Source: Humulus lupulus (Eukaryota > Streptophyta > Magnoliopsida > Rosales > Cannabaceae). Taken from it: a stretch of 64,000 bases of DNA. Numbering within the stretch: position 1 is the first letter of the stretch; each line of letters starts with the position of its first letter. The DNA is taken from NCBI RefSeq assembly GCF_963169125.1, contig NC_084802.1, positions 20,243,107 to 20,307,106 on the forward strand. Direction: 5' to 3'. Made by a program: the position numbers and the translations under genes. Below are positions 10,566 through 22,539 of this stretch, one piece after another. The notes below the pieces were generated by a model. It saw only the letters and a list, made by a program, of their open reading frames with translations, did no database searches and was not told the origin of the DNA.

Positions 10566-12647
10566 TTTGTTATATGATGAATGCATGTTAGAATTATATA
10601 ATTGAGAAAGGCATTGACTTATTAGTCAAGGACGGCAATATCATTGAGCGCTGGTTGAAAAGCATTGAATTATCAGTCAGGGATGGCAATAGCGCTGGTT
10701 GAAAAGCATTGACTTATGAGTCAAAGACGGCAATAACGTTGGGCGCTGGTCGTAAAGCATTGACTTATGAGTCAAGGGCGGCAATAGCGCGCTGAGCGCT
10801 GGTCGATATGATTAAATCTAATCAGGAGCGCAATATACGCTTGTCCGACACAATGGTCGTGGAAAACTAAAGTGCCACGTACGATGGGCTCCAAGCCTGG
10901 TTATACAGAGGATAGGGCAATGGGCCCCAATCCTAGGGCGCTGAGCCCTAATGTGATTTATTAATAATGTAATTTGGGCAACGGGGCCTGATATGATTCA
11001 GTTAATCATTTATTTAGGGCATTTGGTCCCATATGACACTATTGTCATTTAATGGATTATGTGATAAATTTGGAGATTAGAGGTATAATTTGATTTTTAG
11101 GCAAATGACCAAAGTGCCCTTGGGGTTAGTTTTGAAGTTAAGTTAAAGTGAGGGGAAAAATTGTCATTTGACCGTATAATTAGAAAAAGGGGACAAATAT
11201 GATAACTCTTCTTCTCCTTCACGTTTTTGGGAGTTCTCCTTTAGTGTTCAAGTCTTTTCTCTTAAAAACTAGAGATTTCTCAAGCTAGAACCTACCTTTT
11301 ATTTTTATTTTTTGGATTTAAGTGGAGATTGAGCATAAGGGAGGATTAGCAACTTTTGGGGAGCACAATCAATCCATATAAATTTGGATTACAACAAGGT
11401 ATTAAGTTTTTGTCTTGAGTTTTCTTTAGTCTTCATATGTTCTTGATAAAATGGGGGTTGGATGATTTTTGAGATCAAAGGGATTTTAATGTTGTGTCAT
11501 GAGTATTTGAGCAATAGAATGCAACTTTAAATAGATTTGAAACTCGAATTCTAAACTAATTCCATGAATTGAGTTGGATTTTGGTGGTTTATTTTTGAAT
11601 TTTGGGTAAGTTTAAGCTTGGAATTCTAAGTTTATTTATTGGTGAATTTTGATGTGTTTTTGGTGAGTTATGGGTATTATGATTTTGTATATTGGTTATG
11701 CTAGTGTTTTGAGGTTTGAATTATGTGTTTAGTTGCTGGAAAATTGATGTTTGGGGTCTGAATTTGATGTCTGAAATTGTAAGTTTGAATTTGGGGAAGA
11801 ATATGAACTTTCTAGGCTCGTTTTAGGTTTCCAAGGACCCAGCGCGACCGTGCAGGGGCAGGCATGACAGCGCCAGATGCCCCGAAATGTGGGTTTTCAG
11901 ATTTTTGGGAAATAGGCTCGGGGTTTCTAGTAATTAATCTGGGGGCCCACTTGGAGGCTTGGGGGACAACTCCATAACCCCGTTGAATGGAATTGGAGGT
12001 CCCGAGAGCTTAGTTTTAATTTTGGGGCTCATTATCAGACTTAGTCCCTAATAAACTTACCATTTTTATTGTGACTAGGGTTTTCGCAAAGCTCAAGAAA
12101 AGGATAACAATTAGGGTCATTACATCTTTAGCATGAGACTCGAGGTAAGAAAAATGACACATGCGCGCAGTTATAACTATGTGGTGATTCTGATTAGAAT
12201 TATTTATCTTTGTTCTATAATTGCATCTATTACATCTGATGTTTTATAATTGTTTGTGATTGGTCGGCAAGGGGGTCGTAATCGACGATAATCATACGGA
12301 ATGTTGGTTGTTATGGTAGGGCCACTGTGGGGGTGCGTTACGCACTAATTAGGCATAGGTCGTATAACTTGTTGGAAAGTTGACTTGAGTTTGTTTATAA
12401 TATGTGAAGCATGTATTTAATGTTTATGTATAATTGAATACTTGTTATGCCTAATTGAGTCTTCTTGCTGGGCATTGGCTAATAGGTGCAGGTAAGGGCA
12501 AGGGAAAGTTGGACCAGCCATGAGATGGAAGGGTCTAGGGCATTGCGTACATACTCAGCTTGGTCAGCTGCCATAGTCGAGATACTTTTGAGGGACTTAG
12601 GGTATAATTCCAGCTTTGCCGCTTAGGCCGACTATTTTTTGTAACCT
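10566..12647 (+). mobile_element. Ty3-type long LTR fragment
   Basis: Non-coding. It has the same LTR landmarks as 4268-7106: TGACTTATGAGTCA dyads (10611-10810), a CT-rich leader (11205-11225), a GC-rich patch (11835-11885), CGAGGTAAGAAAAATGACAC (12141-12160), and the block GTGCAGGTAAGGGCAAGGGAAAG (12485-12520). The LTR start is missing. The sequence is cut at 12647 by the copia-like LTR, and no continuation is recognisable after 19455. Confidence 0.6.
10611..10810 (+). repeat. Dyad-bearing short tandem array
   Basis: Four units start with GCATTGA at 10611, 10662, 10706 and 10757 (spacing 51, 44 and 51 bp). Each carries a TGACTTAT(T/G)AGTCA-type palindrome followed by 'ggcaata..gcgctggt'. 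Confidence 0.8.
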
Positions 12648-13553
12648 TGTATTAGGGTTTATGCCCTAAAAGCATGTAAAAGACATTTTGTTGATTTAAA
12701 TAAAAATACAATTTTATTATATTTGAATGTTATAATTATTGTTTGAATAATTTATATAAATAAATTATAATATTTCATATTCATTTATGAGGATATGATC
12801 TTGTATTGGTACGAGAGAATTAAGATCATATACAATGAATAAAATAGTCAGTTACATATTAAACTATGAAATTTGTAATGAATGATTACTAGCACAGTTT
12901 ACTAAGCATACGAGATGCAAGTAGTCTAGATTCTGATTACTGATGTGGATAGACATCTTGGTAAATGTGTATTATGTAATAGTGATTATATATGACAATA
13001 CCGATATGAATTAAGTATCTTTATAAACTTTTCGCTTGCCATAAAGATTTAGTTCTTATCATAATAGATGATCATTTGTAGATTAGTCTAAATCTTGAGT
13101 AATAATGAACTCCTGTTTATGTTTATTAGATCTTTTGATTCATTCGTTATGTCTCTTAATATAATGAGGCAATTGACTTTTGTTTTGGAGATTCAATACC
13201 TTGAATGGTTGGAAACATGATTTTATAATAATAGAATCCATGCATTCCTAATGGATCGAATATTGGTTCCCTTAAGGGTTAATTCTAAAACTGAATAGTT
13301 ATTGAGCTCAAATCTATAATTTGATTATAGATTAATTATTCGCAAGTGAATTAATGGTACTTAAGGAACAAGAGATAATTAGAAGGGTAAAACGATAATG
13401 TTTACCAGCTCTAATTAACGACCCAATAAATTGAGGAAAACATTACATTTATTGATTATATTAATGGACTACAAGAGAAAACTCTGTAAATATAATTCTA
13501 TATATACTTAGAATGAAATTCCATATTTATAGTGGAGTAATCATGGAATTAAT
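12648..13553 (+). mobile_element. Copia-like long LTR, 5' part
   Basis: Starts TGTATTAGGGTTTATGCCC. Blocks match the reverse complement of 8660-10565 ('ggtacttaaggaacaagag', 'agaagggtaaaacgataatg', 'gagattcaata'). It is split by the LINE at 13554 and resumes at 18380. Without the LINE its length (~2 kb) matches the minus-strand copy. No coding sequence. Confidence 0.55.
13539..13553. repeat. LINE target-site duplication (left)
   Basis: AATCATGGAATTAAT at 13539-13553 recurs at 18365-18379 after the A-rich tail. A ~15 bp duplication is typical of target-primed reverse transcription. The first two A's of the right copy may belong to the tail. Confidence 0.85.
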
Positions 13554-16500
13554 GAAAAAAACAATAGACATTATACTTCTAAAAAAAATAAAAAAAAAGG
13601 CTAAGTGCTGGTTTTTTTCTCTCCCATGGCGAAGAAGAAGAAGAAGCCATTGCGTAAGCCAGTTTCTCCGGTAGGAGAGCAAGATCAACAGCTAAGTCCG
13701 GAAGAGAAGTCTCCAATTCGTGTCTTGGACAATAATCGAGTGGATGAGGGCAAAGAGTTTGCTGTAACTGGTGATGAAGAAGAGGCTACAGAAGAGGGCT
13801 TGAATCGTCAAATTGACGAGATCTTTGGGTCGGGAGACAATGATACCCAAGGATTTGAAACTGAAGGGATCGGATAGGTTGGTTCGACCTTTAAGCAGAC
13901 CTCGTGGGCGGACAAGGTGGATGAGGGTGACTTTCAAGTTTTCGCTCAGAAACAATGGCAAAAATTCAAGGCAGGTAATCTATCATTTTCGGACTAGAAG
14001 CTTGAATTCACAGAACCGATGTATAGAGAGGGATGGAAGTTTGCTAAAGTTGATGTTGAGGAGGTTAAAATGCAATCCGCAAATTGGAGCTCGGCAGTTA
14101 TATGCATGGTGCTAGGTGCCAACCCACCTATGGCTGTCTTTGAAGGATTCATAAAGAGGGTTTGGGGTCATCTAGGGATAGCTCAGATAGCAAGAATGAC
14201 GATGGGTTTAACTATGGTAAAGTTCAATGATGATGCAACAAGGGATCATGTCCTGGAAAATGGTATTATCCACTTTGATAGGAAACCGATAATAGTTCGG
14301 CCTTGGACGGTGGATCTGAGTGCGGTTCGTCTTGTGCGTTCTGTTCCTCTTTGGATTCGTCTTCAAGATTTGGAGCTCCAATATTGGGGTAGTAAATGTC
14401 TCAGTGCATTAGTGAGCACAATAGGTAAGCTAATAATGGTGGACAAGTTTACAAGGGAGCGTTCACGTATTCAGTTTGCTCGAGTTTTGGTCAAAATGGA
14501 AGTCACTGACAACCCTCCGAAAAGCATACAATTCATCAATGAACATGGCCAAATCATGGAGCAGGGGGTTGAGTATGAATGGTTACTGATAAAATGTAAG
14601 ACCTGTGCTGGTTTTGGTCACTCAATGGCAGAATGTAGGAAAGATAAGAAATTTCAGTGGGCTAGGAAGGAACCAGAACCTCATTCGGAGGAGGAGCAGG
14701 GACCTGGCGAACGTAATGATGGAAAGATGAAGCAAAGTGTGACTCAGGCTAGTTCAGAAGTTGACAAAATTCATGCAGATCCAGATGTGACTATATTACC
14801 AAATGAAGAGGATTCGGCTGGGACTGATACTAGAGTTAAGGCTAACCAACCTTGGCTTACCCCAAAATGTATTACTGTTCAAGTAAAGGAGGGACAGAGG
14901 TCAGAAATTCATGCTAATAATGTAGGTCATAAGAATAAGAACTCAAACAAGTTTGTGGTGCTTCAAGAGCCATTGGTGAGTGGTAAGGAAGGTAATTCTA
15001 TTCCAATCCCTTCCAATGGATAGCTGTAATATATTAAGTTGGAATGTTAGAGGGCTAAATAGTTCTAATAAATATAGCCCAGTAAGTGACCTCTGTAGTA
15101 GAAATAAAGTGGGAGTTTGTGGTCTTTTAGAGACTAAAATGAAGGGTAGTAAAATAAGTAGGTTCATGGAAATTCAGTTTCCGAATTGGGATTATCACAC
15201 AAGTTCCGTCATTGAAGGTCGTCTGTTAATCATTTGGAGAAGTTTATCTGTTAGAGTCATCATTTTAGAGGAGTCCACTCAAGCTGTTCATTGTTTGGTG
15301 AAGATGACTGGTGTGCAGCAGGATTTTGGTGTCACTTTTGTCTATGGCTTTAATTCGATTGAAGGTAGGCGAAGTCTTTGGGAAGGGTTACAAAGGCCTA
15401 TTCATTTGGATAAAGCTTGGTTATATTTAGGGGACTTTAATGCCCCTTTTTCAGGAAAGGACAGATCGGGAGGCAAGCCAATTTCAGACTTAGAACTAGT
15501 TGATTCTATGAAGTGGCTGGCAGGTGCTCATGTTGAGCCATTAAAGAATGTTGGTTCATATTTTACTTGGACTAACAACCAAGATGGTGCAGCTAGGGTC
15601 TACTTTAAAATAGACCATGTTCTGATCAATGAAAAATGGTATGATTTATTTCCTCAGTCTATAGCCATATTTAGATGGGAAGTCATCTCAGATCACTGCT
15701 CTTGTCTTGTTAGAGTTCAGCATTCAGAGAAGATAGGGTCTAAGATCTTTCGATTTTACAACTATTGGACAAAACACCATGAATTTCTTGATCTGGTGTT
15801 AAAAAGCTGGAGAACCCCGATTAAAGATACTGGCTTCAAAGCGGTTTATCTCAAGCTACTGAGACTCAAACATTGTTTGAAAGCCTTTAATATGGACAGA
15901 ATAGGTGATCTAAAGGCTAATTATAATAAGGCTAAAGATTCTTATCAAGATGCTCAGATGCAAGCTCAAGCATACCCCCACGATTTATGTTATCAAGAGG
16001 TAGAGAGGAGAGCAGCAGAAGACTTCTCGGTTCAGGAAAAATTGTATCAGAGTTTCTTAATTCAGAGGAGTAAAATCACTTGGCTGAGGCAGGGAGATTT
16101 GAACACCTCTTTCTTTCATGCTTTTTTAAAGAAATGTAAAGCAGAGAATGGGATAGTCTCTTATATAACAGCAGAAGGGAAATTAGTTGAAAATTACTCA
16201 GAAGTTGTCTCTCATTCAGCTACAGGCAGGGTTAATATTCCGAATATAGAGAAGGGTCTGAAGCTTTCAGTTGAGCAGCAAGTGATGCTTTTGAAACCTT
16301 TCTCTAAGAAGGAAATTCGGGAGGCTTTATTTAGTATTCCAATTACCAAATCCCCAGGTCCTGATGGGTATGGTTCAGGTTTTTTCAAAGCTGTCTGGAG
16401 TGATATAGGTGATGAGGTTTGTGTTACTATATCTCAGTGTTTTGAATCTGGTCGTTTCCCTTCTGAGCTTCATGAAACTACCTTATTGTTGATTCCTAAG

Positions 16501-18364
16501 GTAGCTAATCCCTCTTGGGCTGTAGACTATAGGCCTATTGCCTGCTGCTCCATGTTGTACAAATGCATGGCTAGGCTAAGTTGATTTGTAAGAGGCTGGT
16601 TGTTGTTCTTCCTGATATTGTTCAGACCAATTAGGGAGCATTTGTTAAAGGTCGCACCATAGCCCATAATATAATGATTTGTCAAGATCTTATTAAAAAC
16701 TATGGGAGAATTTCTACTTCTTCGAGATGTGCCATTGAAATAGATCTTAGCAAGGCCTATGATACTGTAGATTGGATTTTTCTTGAGGACCTGTTAAAAG
16801 CTCTTAGGTTTCCTATGAAATTCATAGGTTGGGTTATGTCTTGTGTTAGGAGTACTTCCTATTTTCTTTTGATGAATGGAAGAATTCAAGGAAAATTTAA
16901 AGGAGAGAAAGGGCTAAGACAGGGTGATCCTATGTCACCTCTACTATTTGTTCTCATCATGGAATATTTGACTAGAAGTTTACAACATTCAGCTCTTAAT
17001 TCCCCCTTTAGATTTCACCCGATGTGAAAAAGTCTTAAGCTTATTAATCTATGTTTTGCGAATGATCTGCTTATCTTTTGTAAGGGTACTTTCCCAGCTG
17101 TTAGAAGTGTTAAGGTGGTTCTTGATGAATTTGCTACTGCCTCTGGTCTTTGCATCAATTCTGGAAAATCTCAAATCTTTTTTGGTGGAGTTTCAAGCTC
17201 TGATAGATCCCGGATTGCTCTTGAGATTAATCTTTCAGAAGGTACTTTTCCGCTAAAGTACCTTGGGGTTCCAATGAGGCCAACAAAATGGAGACATGCA
17301 GATTGTGAGGTGCTAATTCAGAAGTTTCGGTTAAAGATTCAGAATTGGGCTAGTAGACATCTCTCATTTGCAGGCCGAATTCAACTTATAAACTCTGTTT
17401 TACTTGGGCTTCGAAACTATTAGATGACAATATTTGTGTTGCCTCAAAGCATAGTCAAGGAAATCGAAAGAATCTGTAGAGGTTTTCTGTGGGGCATTTC
17501 TGGGCAGAGAAGCAAGTTACATATCCCTTCTTGGCAAAAGGTTTGACTCCCTAAAGCTTATGGTGGCTTGGGATTCAGAGATGGAGCAATTTGGAAACGA
17601 GTTGTTTTAGCAAAGTATGTTTGGGCTTTATCTTCCAAACCAGATTTGCTATGGGTTAAATGGATTAATTCCATTTATCTGAAAGGAGAAAACATCTGGA
17701 ATTATGAAATGAAAGGAGACTGTAGCTGGTACTGGCGGAAACTTTGTCGTCTCAAGGACTATTTTAGACCTGCTGCAATATTATATGCGGGTGTGCAAGG
17801 GAAATTTCAGACTTCTAGTTTATATAATAGTCTTTTGATCCAGCAAAGAGTTGAGTATTCTAGGACTGTTTGGAGTAAAATCATTCTCCCTAAACACAGA
17901 TTTATGCTTTGGCAGGTGGTTAACTCGCAGTTGTTAACAAGGGACAATCTCAATAGGTTGCATATTCCTATGACTTCACTGTTATGTCCGGTTTGTGAGA
18001 GTTGTCTTGAGAGTCATTCTCATCTGTTTTTTGATTGTAGTCTCTCTACTCGGCTGGTAAACAATATCTTTAATTGGTTGGGGTTTGTAGCTTGGCCTCT
18101 GGCTTTTAATTGCTGGATGGTTTGGCTGACAAGAACTCGAAGTGGAGTTAAATCTAACATTGTTAATATGGTTTTTGCTGCTGTCATTTACAGTTTATGG
18201 AGAAACAGAAATAGATGCTTTTATGATGGTTATTCCTCAACTGTAATGACTCTAGTTCAGGAAGTTAAATATACAACTATATATAGACTTTACTTAGTGT
18301 CCAATAGACAGAATTCGGCTCAAGACCAAATGTATATTCGGCATCTTCATTGTAATAAAAAAAA
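13554..18364 (+). mobile_element. L1-type LINE, full structure but inactive
   Basis: A 4.8 kb element with a short 5' leader, ORF1, ORF2 (endonuclease, RT, zf-RVT) and an A-rich 3' end, flanked by a 15 bp duplication. ORF1 has two in-frame stops; ORF2 has one frameshift and four stops. It is inserted in sense orientation inside the copia-like LTR, so it is younger than that LTR. Confidence 0.9.
13626..15023 (+). pseudogene. LINE ORF1 (DUF4283 and CCHC knuckle)
   Basis: One frame from the ATG at 13626 to TAG 15021-15023, about 465 codons, interrupted by TAG at 13875 and 13995 with no frameshift. The N-terminus has a run of lysines (MAKKKKK) and an acidic stretch. Before the second stop is the typical ORF1 motif TSWADKV. 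After 14019 come DUF4283-like sequence (DRKPIIVRPWTVDL, VPLWIRLQDLELQYW) and a zinc knuckle CKTCAGFGHSMAEC. ORF1 proteins bind the LINE RNA. The ATG at 13626 is preferred over upstream non-ATG starts because it precedes the lysine run. It overlaps ORF2 by a few bases. Confidence 0.85.
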
Positions 18365-18398
18365 AATCATGGAATTAATAAATAAGTTATTTAATTAA
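15016..18398 (+). pseudogene. LINE ORF2 (endonuclease and reverse transcriptase)
   Basis: The N-terminus from the ATG at 15016 is an apurinic-type endonuclease: SWNVRGLN, LLETK, LGDFNAP and SDHCSC. RT follows with SPGPDGYGSGFFK, EIDLSKAYDTVDW, GLRQGDPMSPLLF and PLKYLGVP. The active site reads FAND at 17055-17066, so one catalytic aspartate codon is now AAT. The C-terminus has zf-RVT (WSKIILPKHRFMLWQ, LCPVC...HLFFDC). The frame changes by one base near 16575, and TAG 16632, TGA 17025, TAG 17421 and TGA 17544 interrupt the second frame. The terminal codons run through the A-rich tail into the target duplication. Confidence 0.88.
18365..18379. repeat. LINE target-site duplication (right)
   Basis: AATCATGGAATTAAT after the A-rich tail, partner of 13539-13553. 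Confidence 0.85.
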
Positions 18399-19455
18399 AG
18401 AATTTAATTAATAATTTGGTCTATTGGAGCTTTGTATTATGGGTCCATGGTCCCCAAATCGCTCTTGTCCTACACTGTCAATGGTAAGGATGTCACAATG
18501 AAGATTTATAGAAGGGATGACTAAATTGCAAAGAAATTAACTTTCGAGGGCAATTAAATAATTATGTGATAATTATGGGCAACTGATTAATTGTGAATTA
18601 ATTAATTAAATATATAGTTTTTATTTTGAAAAACTTTATGTTAAAATAAATATTAATCATGTTTGAATTAATATTTGTGAGAGTTTAATTATTATCTTTT
18701 TATAAGATAATTTATTTAAAACTGACGATTTTTAAGATAAAGGTAACTTTGAATTAACTGATATTTATTTTGAGATAAATATTTTGTCTTAAAATTAATT
18801 AAACAAACAAATAAAAAAATCAGGGATATACCCTTGTGGCTCACGTCACTCATTGTGCCAGACAGTGAGTGGCGCCACATGTATATATTTTATATCCTTG
18901 GAATATGAATTTTGAATTTCAGATTAATTTGTTTATTTAATTATTTTTTAAATATGATTTAAATTAAATAATTAGAAATGTTGTAATTGATCTATTTTTA
19001 TTTTAAATAAATAAAGATTAATTAAATTAGTTAATTATCTTTATAAACCTGAAAGAAGCGATTCTTTTTTAAGTCAGTTGCTTCTAGGTTATTAGACACT
19101 CTCAAAATAAAGAAATGATAGAATTCTCTATAACTGAAATTTTAGAAGTTTATATACCCTTTCTCTTCTTAACCCTTTCTAGATCTCATGTGTCGAGTAC
19201 ATCTAGAGAGCCTAAAATCAACCTGTGAATCCTATGTTCCCATACACGTCCTTGTGTGTTGGAGGATCGACTTGGAAGGCTAAGGTGTGAGCTTTCATAA
19301 GGATAGGAAGATCGATGATTTTACTAAAAGACTCAAGGACACTTGATAGACTATGAGAGGGAATATCTATTCCTAGTATGTGTTATTTAATATGTCTATA
19401 TATGTCTAATCCTGACTGGTATTAATGATTTTTTTGTAAATCCATTTCCTACACA
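18380..19455 (+). mobile_element. Copia-like long LTR, 3' part
   Basis: Continues 12648-13553. AT-rich and non-coding. It has an end block 'ataaggataggaagatcgatga' (19298-19320) matching the minus-strand copy and a terminus CCTACACA at 19448-19455 that pairs with the TGT start. Flanks (aacct / attcg) do not form a duplication. Confidence 0.5.
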
Positions 19456-19952
19456 ATTCGCTGCAGCTCCTTCTACCTTGGCCTGTCGAGCCCTTTGCAC
19501 AACCATTCGAGTTGCGGTACTTCCCCGAGGTCATCCCTTGGTTCTCCTAGGGGCTCTTGGGCTTTAGCAGCCCTTCTTGCCATTTCTTCATTCAATCGAG
19601 TGGCCTTAGCTAGCCTCTCTCTCAACCGTTGATTCTCCAATTCTAGCATTGGGACATACCTCTCCCGATTGTAATAATCCTGATGAGGTGGTCTTGAACT
19701 TTGTCCAGGATCACGTGGTGTAGTAGATGCACTCCCTCATATGGAGTTTGATCATTATTTATGGGTCGTTTGTCTAACCTTCGAGGATGCTCCTTGATCC
19801 GTTGTGTATTTTCTTATGAAATTCTTGGTAGTGGTCATCCACTTCAAAATCCATGGATGTTACCAGTGGGTACATCCATTTATATGATGAATCAAAGTTT
19901 TGATTGGGAGGTTTATAAGAATTGCTTTATGCTCTCAATGAAAACACCAAAC
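19456..19952 (-). pseudogene. gag: Tat-type gag N-terminus and leader fragment
   Basis: On the minus strand, the leader 'gtttggtgttttcattgagag' is followed by frame pieces with RERYVPMLELENQRLRERL, closely like the copy A Gag segment with ERYVPIVELENRQLK. The fragment stops at 19455 against the copia-like LTR, so the rest of the element is lost. Not functional. Confidence 0.7.
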
Positions 19953-20342
19953 TGTGACAGCGTTTTTCGTCAACTAAAAGCAAGAGTAATTAAGCTAACT
20001 GAAAAATTAAGAGAGAAAAGAAGAACAAAGAATTTTTACGTGGTTCAGTAGTTAAATCTACCTAGTCCACGAGTCTGTTTTATTAATGTGTCTGCGACAA
20101 AGCTTTGAATTACCCCACAATCTTCGAGTTGACATTTGGAATGCTGCCCGAGCCATCAGCTATCATTCTTCCGAGGTCGACCTTTGGTCACTGTCTGGAC
20201 CTTTCAAATTAACTCTCTATTTCGAGCCAAAATGGCTACGTGACATTAAATCTAATAACTTATTTATCTGGTCTTAACTTGATTATTTCACGAGCCTACA
20301 TTTCGAGATAATTTAATATGTCTCAAATTTTTGGGTATAACA
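19953..20342 (-). repeat. Tat-type LTR, minus strand, shortened
   Basis: On the minus strand it starts TGTTATACCCAAAAATTTGAG and ends GTTGACGAAAAACGCTGTCACA, matching the copy A LTR ends (TGTAATACCCAGATTTCGAG ... GACGAAAAACGGCGTCAACA). It contains the shared 'ctactgaaccacgtaaaaa' block. It is 390 bp against 791 bp in copy A; no TATAAATA is visible, so the promoter part seems deleted. Confidence 0.75.
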
Positions 20343-20466
20343 TAAACCTATATATATTCCTCAAGCACTTGGTACAACTTATTTTCTGTAAAACTTCATC
20401 TCATGATATGCACACATATACTATCAATTATTCCAATCGATATATATATATATATATAAATATATA

Positions 20467-20884
20467 GGGAAATTATATAGTATGGGTGCCAGTTTAGCTC
20501 TTACCATTAGTAGCATATATATTTTCTGTATGTATAGAAATTATAACCCAATTTTTTTTATATGATGATGATGTATATTGTAGTTATAGTAGATACCTCA
20601 TGAGTTTTTTTTAAAAAAATTAAATACTTTACATTGCCGAAAATTAGAGTTCAAAATGATTAGTTGCATGCGTATAAAGAAAAAGCCCTCGTGCAATTGA
20701 CTATTCAAACCCTATTTTGGACATAGTAAATTATTCGGAATTTCCAAAAAACTGGTGGGATGCTTGCTATAACTACAATGTACAACGTCATATAAAAAAA
20801 TAGGTTCTAATTTCTCTACATGCCGAAAACAGAAACACCCCTACCAGTAGGGGCTAAATTGGCACCCATATTATAAAACTTCCC
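20467..20884. mobile_element. MITE with ~50 bp terminal inverted repeats
   Basis: The left end GGGAAATTATATAGTATGGG and the reverse complement of the right end, GGGAAGTTTTATAATATGGG, match, and similarity continues through 'gtgccA/GA/Gtttagc'. Length 418 bp with no coding capacity. The flanks are TATATA on both sides, so the duplication type cannot be decided. Confidence 0.75.
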
Positions 20885-20926
20885 TATATATAAATATATA
20901 AAATATCTAGGTGTATATACAAGTAT

Positions 20927-21018
20927 GAGTAATGATATGTGCACATAAAATATTCACCAAAACATCATACGAATAGTATCATGTTATTGTGTGTAATATT
21001 TTGATATAAATATGTGTT
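20927..21018. mobile_element. Possible short, decayed MITE
   Basis: The left end GAGTAATGATATGTGCAC equals that of the MITE at 25071 and is followed by 'caccaaaacatcatac'. The far end ('gtgtaatattttgatata..tatgtgttct') is a poor inverted match. Probably the same family, degraded. Confidence 0.35.
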
Positions 21019-21386
21019 CTAGTCCAGAAAAAGAAGTTTGGATCAGCAGAACTAGCATCTGCCCACTCGATCAATAACATTGTGAGGGTGGTTGTAGATG
21101 AGAGCTCAAAAAAATTATCTCGTCAAATTCACCTCTCCCGCACCTAATCTTTAGGTTAGTGGATGGACACCACCTAATCCTAAAATCTTGGAGAATCAAT
21201 TGCTCTATGATGAAACTATGTCACATGAGAAAGCAAAAAAGTTTCAAGAAAATGAATCTTATTGAATTAATTGAATCAATATAAGGGCAAAATTATATAG
21301 CGAAATGAGGTCTAGGGAAAAACAAGAAAGGAATAGAAAATACACTAAGTAAAAAACACTAATTTATAATAAACCAAACAATAAAT
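21019..21386. other. Intergenic, nothing recognised
   Basis: No coding frame, repeat or motif that I can support. Confidence 0.5.
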
Positions 21387-21790
21387 TGTTAGAAAAAAAT
21401 CTTTAATGAATAGTAATTTTTTGTTGTCCCACATTGTTTATGAATGAAAAATCTCCAAAGTTAGAAACTATAAATAGACCTTAGTGGTCTTAGTTTCTTT
21501 TATACCAAAAACTTATATTCATATATATATATATTTGTCTTCTATTGAAGATTAAGATATATATATTTTTAATATTGTTTTTTCCTTTTTTACTCTTTAG
21601 AGTTCTTAGATCTTTTGTAGTGTGATAGAGTTCGGACATATTTGGTTCGACGAAGTAATTGAGTTATTTTTCGTTCACCGTTGTATCTCTTGTCGTTCAC
21701 CGTTGTATCCTCGGAGATAGATGTCGAAACTTCGTAGAGGCGACGGATTTGTTTTAAGGAAACTGTGTGTTACACAGGCTTCGGCTTTTA
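21387..21790 (+). mobile_element. Possible copia-type LTR fragment with promoter
   Basis: Starts TGTTAGAAAAAAATC. It has TCCCACATTG at 21427-21436, ACTATAAATAGACC at 21468-21481, and a duplicated 'cgttcaccgttgtatc' (21670-21710). The TCCCACATTG-TATA layout is common in plant copia LTRs. The right boundary is uncertain and no coding partner is present. A snRNA-type promoter is an alternative reading. Confidence 0.4.
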
Positions 21791-22539
21791 TTTTGTTATT
21801 TATAATTATTGTGTAAATTAATTATAATTATTATTTATATTATGTTATTTATAATTATAATATTGTCATTTATATTATAGTTATTTATATATTGATATTT
21901 ATAATTATAATATTGTTATATATATATATTATAAGTTATTTATATTGTATTATTTAGTAGATATAAATATTGTATTTATCATATTACGTTTATTAAAGTA
22001 TTATATATGATTTTCCTACATAAATTAGATTAAAGTGTCTTATTAAAAGTACTTATTTATCAAATGACCAAAGTAAAATATAATTATTATCAAATCCTAA
22101 TAATACTACTTTTCCAACCTGCAATATTCTTAAAATTATATAACTTATTATTACTAAACATTCAACGACTTGAATTCACTCTTCAGTCTATTTTTCACTC
22201 ATTGCTGCCAAAAGTAATTCCTTTATAATTAAGCCACATGTCTACTACTATAAATTGGTCCAAAGCATTTTTTTAAATGATTCATACAAATATTCAAAAT
22301 AATTATTGCTTTACAAAAAATTTCAAAATCATGTCAAACATAATGAATTATGTATAGCTCTTTCTTTTATGATTTTACCATATATGGTCTTGCCATTATA
22401 TATATAAATATATATTTTTTATAATGGAAGACATCTCACTATGATATCATGTCATGAAAGTCGCCCAAACCATATACAATTATTTGTTTTATTCTCATCA
22501 AATAATTAGCCTAGCTAGTTAATCCCCAATATACCTCTT
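21791..22539. other. AT-rich intergenic sequence
   Basis: Runs of 'ttatttataattat' type low-complexity sequence (21800-21960), then unremarkable AT-rich DNA. No gene seen. Confidence 0.5.

Noticed and set aside
10611..10810. Regularly spaced palindromic repeats, CRISPR-like in appearance
   Set aside because: Plant LTR context, unequal spacing and similar 'spacers'; an LTR minisatellite.
12643..19460. Target duplication for the copia-like LTR with the LINE
   Set aside because: Flanks aacct and attcg do not match; the boundary at 19455 may be recombined.
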